Shown: one piece after another, positions 9,401-21,400 of the stretch
Position numbering within the stretch: the stretch's first letter is position 1
Layout: every line of letters starts with the position of its first letter
From: Trileptium ribeirensis
Taxonomy: Eukaryota > Nematoda > Enoplea > Enoplida > Thoracostomopsidae
Assembly: GCA_030248225.1 (NCBI GenBank)
Contig: JASANE010000251.1
Coordinates: forward strand, 1 to 23,647
Length of the DNA: 23,647 nt
Reading direction: 5' to 3'
Translations under genes and position numbers: made by a program
Notes under the pieces: generated by a model
Database searches by the model: none
Seen by the model: the letters and a program-made list of their open reading frames with translations, nothing else
Told to the model about the DNA's origin: nothing

Positions 9401-12400
9401 ATTATTTTTTGTTCGAATTTGAAACAACAGTTGTGGAGGGAGACAGGGCGATAGTTGGGGAGGTACCGTTAACATCGGCTAGACAAAAGCGGGAACAAGC
9501 TCGACAAACTCTGATTGAGATGGACCGCGTAAATCCATAACGTATTTAACGTAGTGTGACATGCGTGTCACTCTCCGCCAAGTCTTCATCATGAATCCAC
9601 AACGTATTTAACGTAGTGTGACATGCGTGTCGCTCGTCCCCAAGCCTTCATCATGAATCCAAAACGTATTTAACGTAGTGTGACATGCGTGTCACTCGTC
9701 GCCAAGCCTTGATCATGAATCCACAACGTATTTAACGTAGTGTGACATGCGTGTCACTCGTCTCTAAGCCTTCATCATGAATCCACAACGTATTTAACGT
9801 AGTGTGACATGTGTGACACTCGTCGCCAAGCCTTCATCATGAATCCACAACGTATTTAACGTAGTGTGACATGCGTTTCACTCGTCGCCAAGCCTTCATC
9901 ATGAATCCACAACGTATTTATCGTAGTGTCACATGCGTGTCACTCGTCTCCAAGCCTTCATCATGAATCCACAACGTATTTAACGTAATGTGACATGCGT
10001 GTCACTCGTCGTGAAATCTTAATCATGAATCCACAGAGTATTTAACTTAGTGTGACATGCGTTTCACTCGTCTCAAGCCTTAATCATGAATTCACAACGT
10101 ATTTAACGTAGTGTGACGTGTGTGTCACGCGTCGCCAAGCCTTTATCATGAATCCACAACGTATTTAACGTAGTGTGACATGCGTATCACTCGTCGCTAA
10201 GCCTACATCATGAATCCACAACGTATTTAACGTAGTGTGACATGCGTGCCACTCGTCGTCAAACCTTAATCTGAATCCACAGCGTGTTTAACATAGTGTG
10301 ACATGCGTGTCACTCGTCGTCAAACCTTAATCATGAATTCACAGCGTATTTAACGTAGTGTGACATGCGTGTCACTCGTCGTCAAACGTTAATCATGAAT
10401 TCACAACGTATTTAACGTAGTGTGACATGCATGTCACTCGTCGTCAACCCTTCATCATGAATCCACAGCGTATTTAACGTAGTGTGACATGCGTGTCACT
10501 CGTCGTCAAACCTTAATTATGAATCCACCACGTATTTAACGTAGTGTGACACGCGTGTCACTCGTCGTCAAGCCTTCATCATGAATCCACAGCGTATTTA
10601 ACGTAGTGTGACATGCGTGTCACTCGGCGCCAAACCTTAATCAGAATCCACAACGTATTTAACGTTGTGTGACATGCGTGTCACTCGTCATCAAACTTTA
10701 ATCATGAATCCACAACGTATTTAACGTAGTGTGACATGCATGTCTCTCGTCGTCAACCCTTCATCATGAATCCACAGCGTATTTAACGTAGTGTGACATG
10801 CGTGTCACTCGTCGTCAAACCTTAATTATGAATCCACCACGTATTTAACGTAGTGTGACAAGCGTGTCACTCGTCCTCAAACCTTAATCATGAATCCACC
10901 ACGTATTTAACGTAGTGTGACACGAGTGTCACTCGTCGTCAAGCCGTCATTATGAACTCATCGTATAACTATTATAAGTCTGATTCATACTGGTAAAATC
11001 GCTTTTAATAAACGCGATTAACCATGGTCAGAATATGCGACGCCAGAATAAATTTGAATACCTTATTGGACAAGTAAAATTTCAGCATAACTTAGGTATA
11101 AGAATAAGAAACCGTTAATATAAAACATGTAAAGAAATTTTAACAAAAATTAATCGCTCTGTTAATAGCGAAGTGGTCTTACGGGTAAGTTATAGTTTTT
11201 GACTTTTTTTTGTTTGTCCTCCAGTGTAAACTTGCTATTTTCTACTTATTTCTCTGCGAAAAGCAGAACAATAAGGGTGATACGCAGGATTGTGAATAGA
11301 GCCTTTAGAGGCTAAAAGTTTCTTATAGAAAACATATATGTATGGATAGGCAAGACCTGGATTTTTTGAATCAGTATAAACCGTTAATAATGTTAACTAC
11401 TGTGACACATTTCTGTTATGACAATACAAAACACAATTTATAGCCATAATTTATAGCCGAACACATTTTACTGGGTGTTGGAGGGGTCCTACAAATAGGG
11501 TTTGTAAATTCAGGGTCAGTCAGTTGTAACTCCAAGGAAGCGGATGAGTTATCTAAAATGGGGCCAACGAACTTTTCAGCTAATTATAATAGGGTTTGAT
11601 CAACTTACAATCATTCTAACAATATGCTCTCTTGCACTTACTAATTTTGATGTCTAAATTAATTGTTATTATCGAATTTCTATTGTCAGATGTGCATTTT
11701 TTGTTGTCTACCACGAAAGCTCGGAGTTGGAGTTTGATCAATGAAGGATTCACGTTTTAGTTGAGGACATCGCCGACCGCGGTTGCAGCTAGACAAATAG
11801 ATGTCGGACCTTCTTCGTTTTTTGCTGAAGCCCGGATTTTCTATAGCGGAACCTGACTATGTGTTAACTCGAATATCACTTAGTGTTATACAAATTGGAC
11901 CAAAATTTGTGTAGGAGACAATTGCTGACATGATCCAAAAGTATGAGAAAAGCCAGGAATCAAAAACTATTCCGGATATTGGGTTAGAGAGAAAAAATTC
12001 AATGCGATCCTCAAACGTTGATTTGATGAACGATAATAATACCGTTGAATCGAGCAAATCAAGCTACGGCTGGTGGTTTCCATGGCGTCGAGCGTCGTCA
12101 GCTGAGCCTATGACGGTGAGCTTTTTCATAGAGCCAGTACTAAAATTGATGTTGCGTTGGAGATGGAAAAATCGAAAAGTTCCAAATGCGATCTTCATAA
12201 ATTTTCGATGTCAATCCCTATAATACCAAATTATAAGGACAGTATGGCTGGGTTAGTAATGTCGTCTTTCCTAAAGTTATAATGTGATTCTTTGATCACT
12301 GCTAAATATACATTACAACTATATATTATGTAATTACAGTGGAATTATGATTATAAGAAATACAACACAAAAGCTATAAACTTTTTCAAAAACAAGTTTT

Positions 12401-15400
12401 CCTTGAAACTAGTATACTTTCACATTACCTAACGTATAACAAATTGAGTGTGACAATATCTCTGGAAATAAAATTCTCACCATTCAGCTGAAAAACTGAT
12501 AAAAATTGATGGTGAAATTTGTTGCTTTCATTATTTTTACTAAAACTGCTATGAGACATTCATAATATTTAACTTAAATTTTATTTAACCAGCGGTCTGT
12601 ATGCACTTGTTTTGTTTCTACTTATTATAAAAAAGTTGGTAATTTATGTTTTATTAAAAAATTTGAATTTAAAAATTAGGACTTAGGTGCGTTTGGATTA
12701 TTATATTATTGTAAACTTAGCATACTGACTATTTGAGTTACGTTATATAACATACTTCTGCATTAAAACTTTTAATAACCCGAATTAATTTGTAAATTGG
12801 AAAAGGTCTAATTAAACACGCGTCAATCGAGCTCGAACAGTAGGAATGCGAAAGGGTTTCTCAAAGAACTTAGCTATTTTATAGATTTTCTTTGATCCTT
12901 ACGGAAGCCGCCCAACGCGGCCATAAAACACTTTCAGACCTTCACCAAATGTCTTGCTGAATTACCATAGTGCTTGTCAAATGTTCACCGTTGCTACCTG
13001 GCAACGCTGTGTTTGAAAAGACTATTGCATAAAAAATCATATAACTGAAACATATCATGTCAAGTTATGCCCTCGAATGATGGTATGCTTTATCTCTGTA
13101 AGCCTAAAACTAAGCCTAACTCTAAAAAGTCTAATCCTAAGCTTATCCTGGGCTCACAATTAAGTTATGATTTTCTTATGGTACTACTCAGTTCAAGTTC
13201 TGCCCGTGCACTTTATTCGGATTCATTCTTAGCACGATTCCAGAAAACTTTATATTAACTGTTATTTTTGCAACGAAAAGACAGGAAAAAATTGTTAGAA
13301 AATTTTTTTGAAAAATTTTTTTCAACTTTAATATATTTATTTGTGTGTAAATTATTTTTTCCGTATATATATCAAATTTGCGCAAGAAAAAATAAGATTT
13401 TTATGTACGTACAAACCTTGTTGACGAAACCTTGCATGAAAAACAATTTAATAATTTAATAATTAGTTTGCATTTAAATATTTCCCATATTTTGTTGTGC
13501 GATAAAGTATAAGGGATCTATTTAAACATGCGCATTTTTTTAAATATACTTCAAGCTATAAAATACATTTTCTGAGCAAAAGGTATTGCTATAAAATTGA
13601 GAAAAAATTTTTATTTATTATTTTAGGTTTAGAAAGTTGCAACATTTTCGTTTTTTATATTGTTTTTATATTTATAAAATTAGTCACATCAGTGGAGCAA
13701 TAATGCGTTTTTCGGTAAAATTGGAACATATTTGCTTTAAATTTGGCTACATTTTGACACAGCTCGTCAGAAGGTTTAAGAATAAATGGTTATATTTTTT
13801 CTGCCTTTTTGGGTTTAGCAAACCGCATCCATGAGCTGAATCGAGTGATGCTAATTTCTGCTGATCAGTGCTTAATGGAACTCGGAAAAGTTTTTACCAA
13901 TTTATCGGCCATAACCAGTTTCACAAAAACTCATAACTCGCTAGTATGTGATCTGCAGATTAAGCAAGTTAACTTTGTATCTTTTAAAATTGACTATTTT
14001 AGGGATATTTGTAGCCGAAAAAGCCGACATTTGTTCGTGTAGGTATATACTGGTCGTGTATCTGTATTGTGACTATAAATGATCTATTATGATGAATTGC
14101 GTTAAAACTTATGATTTTTTCCGATTTTAGTAAATGATGTATAAATTTATAATGAATTATTTTAAAACTTATGGTTTTTTCCGATTTTAGTAAATTATAT
14201 ATAAGTTGATAACGAATAATTTTAAAACTTATGATTTTCTCCGATTTTCAATTTTCGTAAATGCTATATAAATTTATGATGAATTGTTTTAAAACTTATG
14301 ATTTTCTCCGATTTTAGTAAATGATGTATAAATTTATAATGAATTGTTTTAAAACTTATGATTTTCTCCGATTTTCGTAAATGATGTATGCATTTATAAT
14401 GAATTGTTTTAAAACTTATAATTTTCTCCGATTTTAGTAAATGCTGTTTTCAGGCACGGCAATTCGACACTGTAAATAGCACTATTGGCAAAGGATCTAG
14501 CGATTACGACCCTGAATCTGGTCAGTCATTATCAAACGTAATAATATCATCTTCGGCAACAACTCCTAATATCAGAATGTATGTTAATCCTACTCGATTT
14601 ATTATTAAAACTTCGGGTTTCTTTTTTCGTCGTTCTCAGGTATTAGTAGTATTTAATTGTTTTCTCTTACTACGTTATGGAAGCGCACCCTTTAATGTAT
14701 AAAATCCAAGAATTTGTTATATCGCACTAAATACCCTCATAATTTGATGATATTACGGGTTATTAATACCCTAGCATTAAACTGCTTTTTTCTGAGGTTT
14801 AAAAGTCACTACCGCCAAGATTTAGCTGCACCAGCAGATTTCTAAATGAACGAATGGCTTGTGAACACGGCACATTGTCGTCAAAAAATTTTGTAAATAA
14901 CATATACACAATGTTATTTTTGTTATAGTTGCTGCAATTTGTAATGTTGCATATATATGATTCTTGAATGTTCGATTCCATTTTAATTACAGTTACACAG
15001 TTGAATTCGTTGAAATATATGTAGCGGTATAAAAGGATGTTAATAACTCAACGTTCTCTGCGTTCATTGTCGTGATAGGCCATGCCGTATGAAGTCCAAT
15101 CTGGATTCGGCTGTAAACATCAAGCTTGTTTCTATTTCGGATTTCTTAGGCTGCGCTAGATTTAAGTGTTTTATAATGGAAAATTCATTGTTTTCAGATC
15201 ATCTGACAGCACAAAAACTTATTTAATGGACGATGACGGTGGAAATGATAAACAGAACATTATGAAACGCTACAAAAAATCACTTCAATTAACTTCGGAG
15301 CAACTGGTAAGGCGAATTTCACATTGCTTCTTTCTTTTTAGGTAAGATTATTTCTGTATTTTGGCAGTGGCACTACTAATTTTGTTCATTATTCGAAATA

Positions 15401-18400
15401 ATATAGGAATTGTACAATCTGCTTAACGTTGAGTTTCTAATTTCAGTTGTTCCGAAATATTGGGTCATTGTCGTTGCAACGTGACTGAAAGTCACTCCCA
15501 ACTTACCGTAAATGTGTGCTCAAAGACGCATCGTAAACAATTTTCAGAAATATCTCCGAAAGCAATTTGGTAAAATCACTGAATTGTACTTGCATAAAAT
15601 ATGGTGTTTCAGCAGTCTTACTTATGATATTTTTGTCGCTTACAAGGTAACTAAACATTTTCTAAAATTATCAAAGATTTATTGTTAGGTAGATTTATTC
15701 CATAAATAAGTACTAAAGGAAAACCATAGTGAACATTTTAGGATTGACTTGACTATTATCCAATTTTACATAGTTGGGATCGACCCAAAACCTACCTCAG
15801 TACGGTTCCACTCATTACTATTTTTTTCGGCTTGGCTCGAATGGAAAACTTAGTTATGCAAATTGGATGTAATGGAAGCGGAAATGGATGTATATATTCG
15901 TAACAGATGTGAGAATTTATGTCCCTCTTTGATGAAATTTTAAATCTAGCATCAAATTGAGAATACGCTTCTTAAATGTGGAAAATTCCTTATCGCTTAC
16001 TTCAGTCTGCGCTGACCCGCCCGAGCCACCGAAAAACACGTCACCCGGAGCCAAGCCGAAACAAAACTTCGCCCGATTCGACTTTCATATCTGCTTTTTT
16101 TAATCTTATACGGTTGAAAACACGAGTTATACTTCATAACAGCTTTGCAAAAGTAACTTTAACACAGAAAACTGGTAAATAGATATATAAAAATATGATA
16201 AAATATATATTGCGTCGTAACATATTTTTATTCAGTTGGTCAACATTAACTCCACTTTAAATAATATAGTTGTCATCACTGGTCAAGCTGAGCTGGTTGA
16301 AGCTTTTGGGTTAAATATGACGAAATATTGCTAGAACATCTCAGTCGTGCTTTAGCATTTTGCAGATTTTGTGGTGTTCTTCACTGATTATTCTAATAGC
16401 TATCACAATTTATATTCATGATTTCCACTTGATGCAATCCTTTGCCTATTATAGAAAATGTTGGAATATAAACAAAACGTATGAATATTGAATTCTTTTG
16501 CTGAATGAATTAAATAGTATTTCGTATTATGTATGCTCGCCGATAGCTTGACACAATATCACATGTTGACACTGAAGCCACTAAGCCACTACAGAGCTGC
16601 TGCTTGGTCCTTACAGCTGTTCCCAATGTGTATGCCTGTGACAAACGACCATTAATACTAACTGCGCCTGTCTAAAGATATGCCGATGTGCAGCGTTATT
16701 TAAAAACGAGAATATTTAAGGTGTGGGTTAAGTAATACCAGTAGTAACTAGCGGATAATTAATGTTTTAGTGCGTACAGAAAACAATTTTCATGTTGGTA
16801 TATACCATGACACAGGACAGCGAGAATTCACATCTTCATATTTTTGCAAACATGAAGAGTTGCGTAGCAATTTGTTGGAAATTTTGCTTACTGAATTAAT
16901 AGTAAATATCTTGTAAGGTGTGTTGTACAGAATAAGTAGCTGGTAAAGCACTGGAATATAAGATAAGCTCGTCGCCTCAGCGATTTTAGAGGATCATTGT
17001 AATAAAACTCGCGTCGAAAAGCATGTTGTTATACAATTTTAGGCCAAACTAAATCTTAAAGAAGGTCGTAACGAAGCCAAATTCTCGGTAACAACAAAAT
17101 ATCAGGGAACATGTTGGTGCAATTGTGGAATTTATCTTTGGAATTGGTATGACGTGATTGTTATATCGGATATCGATGGAACTATTACAAAGTTAGTTAC
17201 ATAACAATATTGAGTAAACCATACATGAACAAGGAGTTATTTACTAGTTTAATAATTTTATTCGTTGGGAAAGGGATGCGATGGCGGTCAGTTTGTACTC
17301 AGTCGGTCGCTATGCTGACGTTTTAACTTGAGCATCTTAAACACTTCTCGGAGTCCCAGAATGTCAATATTACACCAGCATCACATGCAGAGCAAATTTC
17401 GGCTAATTTAGCCACATTTCAAAACAACAACACACTTTATCTATTGCTACAATGAACAGAAACAGAAAAACATTTAAATTAAAAAAACAGCTTTGAGCAA
17501 TAATTTAAATTTTAAAAATTATTTTTCATGTCGTAGTCAATTAAGTGCGTTTATCGAGATGAACACATATATAAAAAACCATTCTAGCGCTCTACGTACA
17601 GCTAATTTTCAAAAGGCCGTCAAAATATTATTATTTTTGCTGTGAACATTGAACATTTTTACCCATTGCAACCTCACAGAGCGGTAACGACTGGCTTAGG
17701 GCATGTCAAAAATTATGAAAATTAGCATTATATTCTTTATTGCAAAATATATTAATCGTCATAATAATCAAATATGTTATTTTTTGTATAATAATTATGC
17801 GTATTTAGTAGTAAGTATAATTGGTTTTTTTGGCGAACTATGACGAGCAAAATATTTATAATGTCTTCGAATATATAAATCGGAAAAAGGTCAATGCACG
17901 AAATTGAAACGAATATTTACTTCGATTGTCCATATTAACAAAAGAACATGAGAATAGTGTTTTATGATAATTTTAATGAAAATCACAGTTCAAAAAAGCG
18001 ATTGTTCACAGTTGGGATACATTAACCCTTGGAGAACATATTTTGTGTATGTTGAAACGATTCTTTCTTTCAATGCTGTAGTAGATTTAGGTGTGACCAT
18101 CTCTAATAAATCTGAAATTTTCTGATTATGTATTTAAGCTTAAAATATAGTGTTTGATCAGTTCAGTCAATCGAATTTTTCGCGCCTTTGTTTCCAGAGA
18201 TATAAATTAAAAAACAACTTTACTTAATTTTTGTTTGTTCACATCTAGAGTATGCATCGAAAATTTGGAATCCTTACATGATAAATGTTATTGAAGCCTA
18301 TTGAGTGCGTACAAAGGCTTTTCACTAGACGTTTACCTCGTATGCAGGGATTATGCTGTGTTCATAGCAGCCTTGTCATAGAAATGAATTTTGCATTTCC

Positions 18401-21400
18401 ATTTCCATACCATTTCCATGACAATTTCAATGGAAATTTCCGTTTCCATTAAAATTTCACCGAATTTTAAAATCAATTTCATTTCTTTTCACGAGCATTC
18501 TAAATGTTTTAAATGCTTCAGATAATTACGGTATCTCTTTAAGTAGCCGGTTTTAGCCGCGGTTTAAGTAAATGTTGGTATCTGGCAGTGGTGATATAAG
18601 TTCTCAAAACGGGTTTGTATTCAGCATCTCACCAATCTATGCTTGCTTCCCAGAGAGAGAACTTTTGGTATCTAGCGACACCAATGTATTGTAAGAGCAA
18701 TGTCACACAAAAGTATTGGCATAGGCAGTTTTTCTACTGCATTGTGTATGGAATTTACGGCTGTTGGGATAATAGCATCATTTTGTTTCACCCAAAAAAA
18801 TTACACATGGAGATAGAAATTTTCACGAAATTTGGGATCATTTCCATTTCCATGACAAGCCTAGTTGATTGGTCGGTAGTAGGTGGTTTGGAATCCTTAG
18901 AAAGGCGACTTGTTGAACCATGATCTTACGATGACATATAAAATTATTCACGGACTCGTAGATTTGCCTGATAACTTATTTTTTGAATTTAGCGATATAT
19001 TAACTAGGCGATCAGTTTTAAAAATAAAAAAAAATTCTTTGGATCAGATTTTTTCGAAAACACTTTTTTTAGTAATAGAGTTGTGAAGTAGTGGAACTCA
19101 CTGCCGGACGACGTTAGACAAGCTTTAAGCCTTCGTGGTTTCAAAATGCATTTAGGTTAATACAATTCATCGTTAGTAGCCTGTTAATCGGGCCATATCT
19201 TCCCTAACCATGCCATTATTTCGTTAATGTTTGATTCTTTTTTTAATATTTTCTATGGTTACTATATATATTTTTGACTGGTTGAATTAAAAACAAATAA
19301 ACAAAAATGTTATAGCATTATCTGCTAAAATATAAAAATTTCAGACCACAAAAACTTTATATAATGACTGTTTATTGCTACTGTATCCATACTAAACGGT
19401 TGAAGATTTATAAGGTGTTAGTGATTCAAGGTCGTTACAAACTTTTTAATTACAATTCGGTTATTAATACGTAAAAAAAGGTGTATCTTAGTTGATTTCG
19501 ACCTAATTTTTACATTTATTTGTCGAAGAATCTGCTAATTCCACTAAAGCTAGTACAATTTTGATTTAGTGTTTATCGAGTTATTTTGAACATGTGCGCG
19601 CGGATTTTAGGGGAGAAAATATTTATTAGTTAATTTATTAGTTAGAAAATAATATTAGTTGATTTCGACCTCATTTTTACATTTATTTGTCGAAGGATCT
19701 GCTAATTCCACTAAAGCTAGTACAATTTTGGTTTAGTGTGTATCGAGTTATTTTGAACATGTGCGCGAGGATTTTAGGGGAGAAAATATTTATTAGTTAA
19801 TATATTAGTTAGAAAATAATATTAGTTGATTTCGACCTCATTTTTACATTTATTTGTCGAAGAATCTGCTAATTCCAGTAAAGCTAGTACAATTTTGGTT
19901 TAGTGTTTATCGAGTTATTTTGAACATGTGCGCGAGGATTTTAGGGGAGAAAATATCACCCATCATTGATCGTATGCGACATATTTGGTTGACTGGAATC
20001 AATCAGGTAAAAGGAGCTAAGTTGTTTAATATTGTACGCAGTGAGGTTTACGTTTTAATCCAAGTACGAGATTACGAATCCATGCACACTGAGCCCAAAA
20101 TGATTGCTGGAACCACAAATAGGTTACGTTTGTCTTTCTCCTGTCACTCTCTTTTTGTTTTGCGGCAGTAACAACTGTGATAAATTATTATAGATATTTT
20201 ACGACGGTAATATTACAGATCAGACGTTATGGGTCACTTAGCACCGCTTGTCGGAGGTCAGTGGGTGCAACCGGGTGTTACCCAACTATTTAATCGTATC
20301 GTAAACAACGGATATCGCATGTTATATTTGTCGGCTCGTGCAATTGGTCAAAGTGCAAATACCAAAGACTATTTACAGTCGGTCAGTTTGGACGGGTTGA
20401 AGCTGCCCGATGGACCCATATTTTTGTCGCCTTCATCGTTATTGGTCGCATTGCATCGGTAAGTTATTAAGATTGTAACGGTGCATTAACACGTTCGAAT
20501 TTTTGGAGCTTGTCGCAACCGGCGTTTGATTCAAAAAAATTTGTGTTTTGCAGTGTCGACGACAGCATTATGATTGTTTGGGGCAAGCGAATTCAGTCAT
20601 ATTCAGTAAATGATATGGTTTTCTACTGTTCCAGTACTTATCGTTGGGATCGTTCCGCTTTTGGACTAATGGGATAACGCATCTTCGCAACTTGCAAATA
20701 TTTTTTAAGCATAGCCCATATTTCTGGCGCAATGAGCTTTTGCAATTTTTTTCACGTTTGAAATATCTCTTCAAGTACTTACTACTTCTGGTTGGTACCT
20801 GTCGATAAAAAATTTTCCGGGCCACGTCTTTACATGACATACTCTGATTTCTTAGCCTATTTACTCTCTTCAGTCAACTATATTACTGAATACAGAAGCG
20901 CCTTGGTCGGCGCTATCCCCCTCCCCAACTCTTTTAGTATAAGGCTTATCCCCCTCCCCAACTCTGATTTCTTAGCCTATTTACTCTCTTCAGTCAACAA
21001 TATTACTGAATACAGAAGCGCCTTGGTCGGCGTTATCCCCCTCCCCAAATCTTTTAGTATTAGGCTTATCCCCCTCCCCAACTCTGATTTCTTAGCCTAT
21101 TTACTCTTTTCAGTCAACAATATTATTGAATACAGAGGCGCCTTGGTCTGCGTTATCCCCCTCCCCAACTCTTTTAGTATTAGGCTTATCCCCCTCCCCA
21201 ACTCTGATTTCTTAGCCTATTTACTCTTTTCAGTCAACAATATTACTGAATACAGAGGCGCCTTGGTCGGCGTTATCCCCCTCCCCAAATCTTTTAGTAT
21301 TAGGCTTATCCCCCTCCCCAACTCTTTTAGTATTAGGCTTATCCCCCTCCCCAACTCTGATTTCTTAGCCTATTTACTCTGTTCAGTCAACAATATTACT

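Larger units (their letters stand above)
6346..11914 (+). other. Lipin intron c (5.6 kb)
   Basis: GTAAGA..TGTAG, phase 0, the largest intron here. Protein continuity across it is good: SPLLE joins [11 protein letters not shown], matching the family's amphipathic stretch after QxFQ. It carries a GTATT tail (7151-7170), a GC-rich patch (8201-8301), inverted members of a dispersed family (8400-8545 and 9235-9380) and the 23-copy 62-bp array. No independent gene is supported; 6400-8200 and 10960-11800 hold nothing else I recognise. Confidence 0.92.
17192..20218 (+). other. Lipin intron g (3 kb)
   Basis: GTTAGT..TTACAG, phase 2. It contains the retrotransposon remnant, the hAT-like MITE and the 167-bp repeats listed separately. 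An open frame continues out of the last 167-bp copy to 20171 and is discussed under findings. 17200-18200 is AT-rich with nothing recognised. Confidence 0.92.

Noticed and set aside
9532..10954. CRISPR array
   Set aside because: The whole 62-bp unit repeats; there are no unique spacers, and the context is a eukaryotic intron.
18615..18923. 102-codon plus-strand frame
   Set aside because: It runs from the MITE interior into the LINE remnant; a composite by chance.
19957..20032. Extra lipin exon between DIDGTIT and KSDV
   Set aside because: Exons g and h already join perfectly in frame and in family order; the required phase here meets a stop.
20568..20840. Minus-strand 90-codon basic frame
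   Set aside because: No domain seen, opposite to the gene, and overlaps a plus-strand open stretch; shadow or chance.
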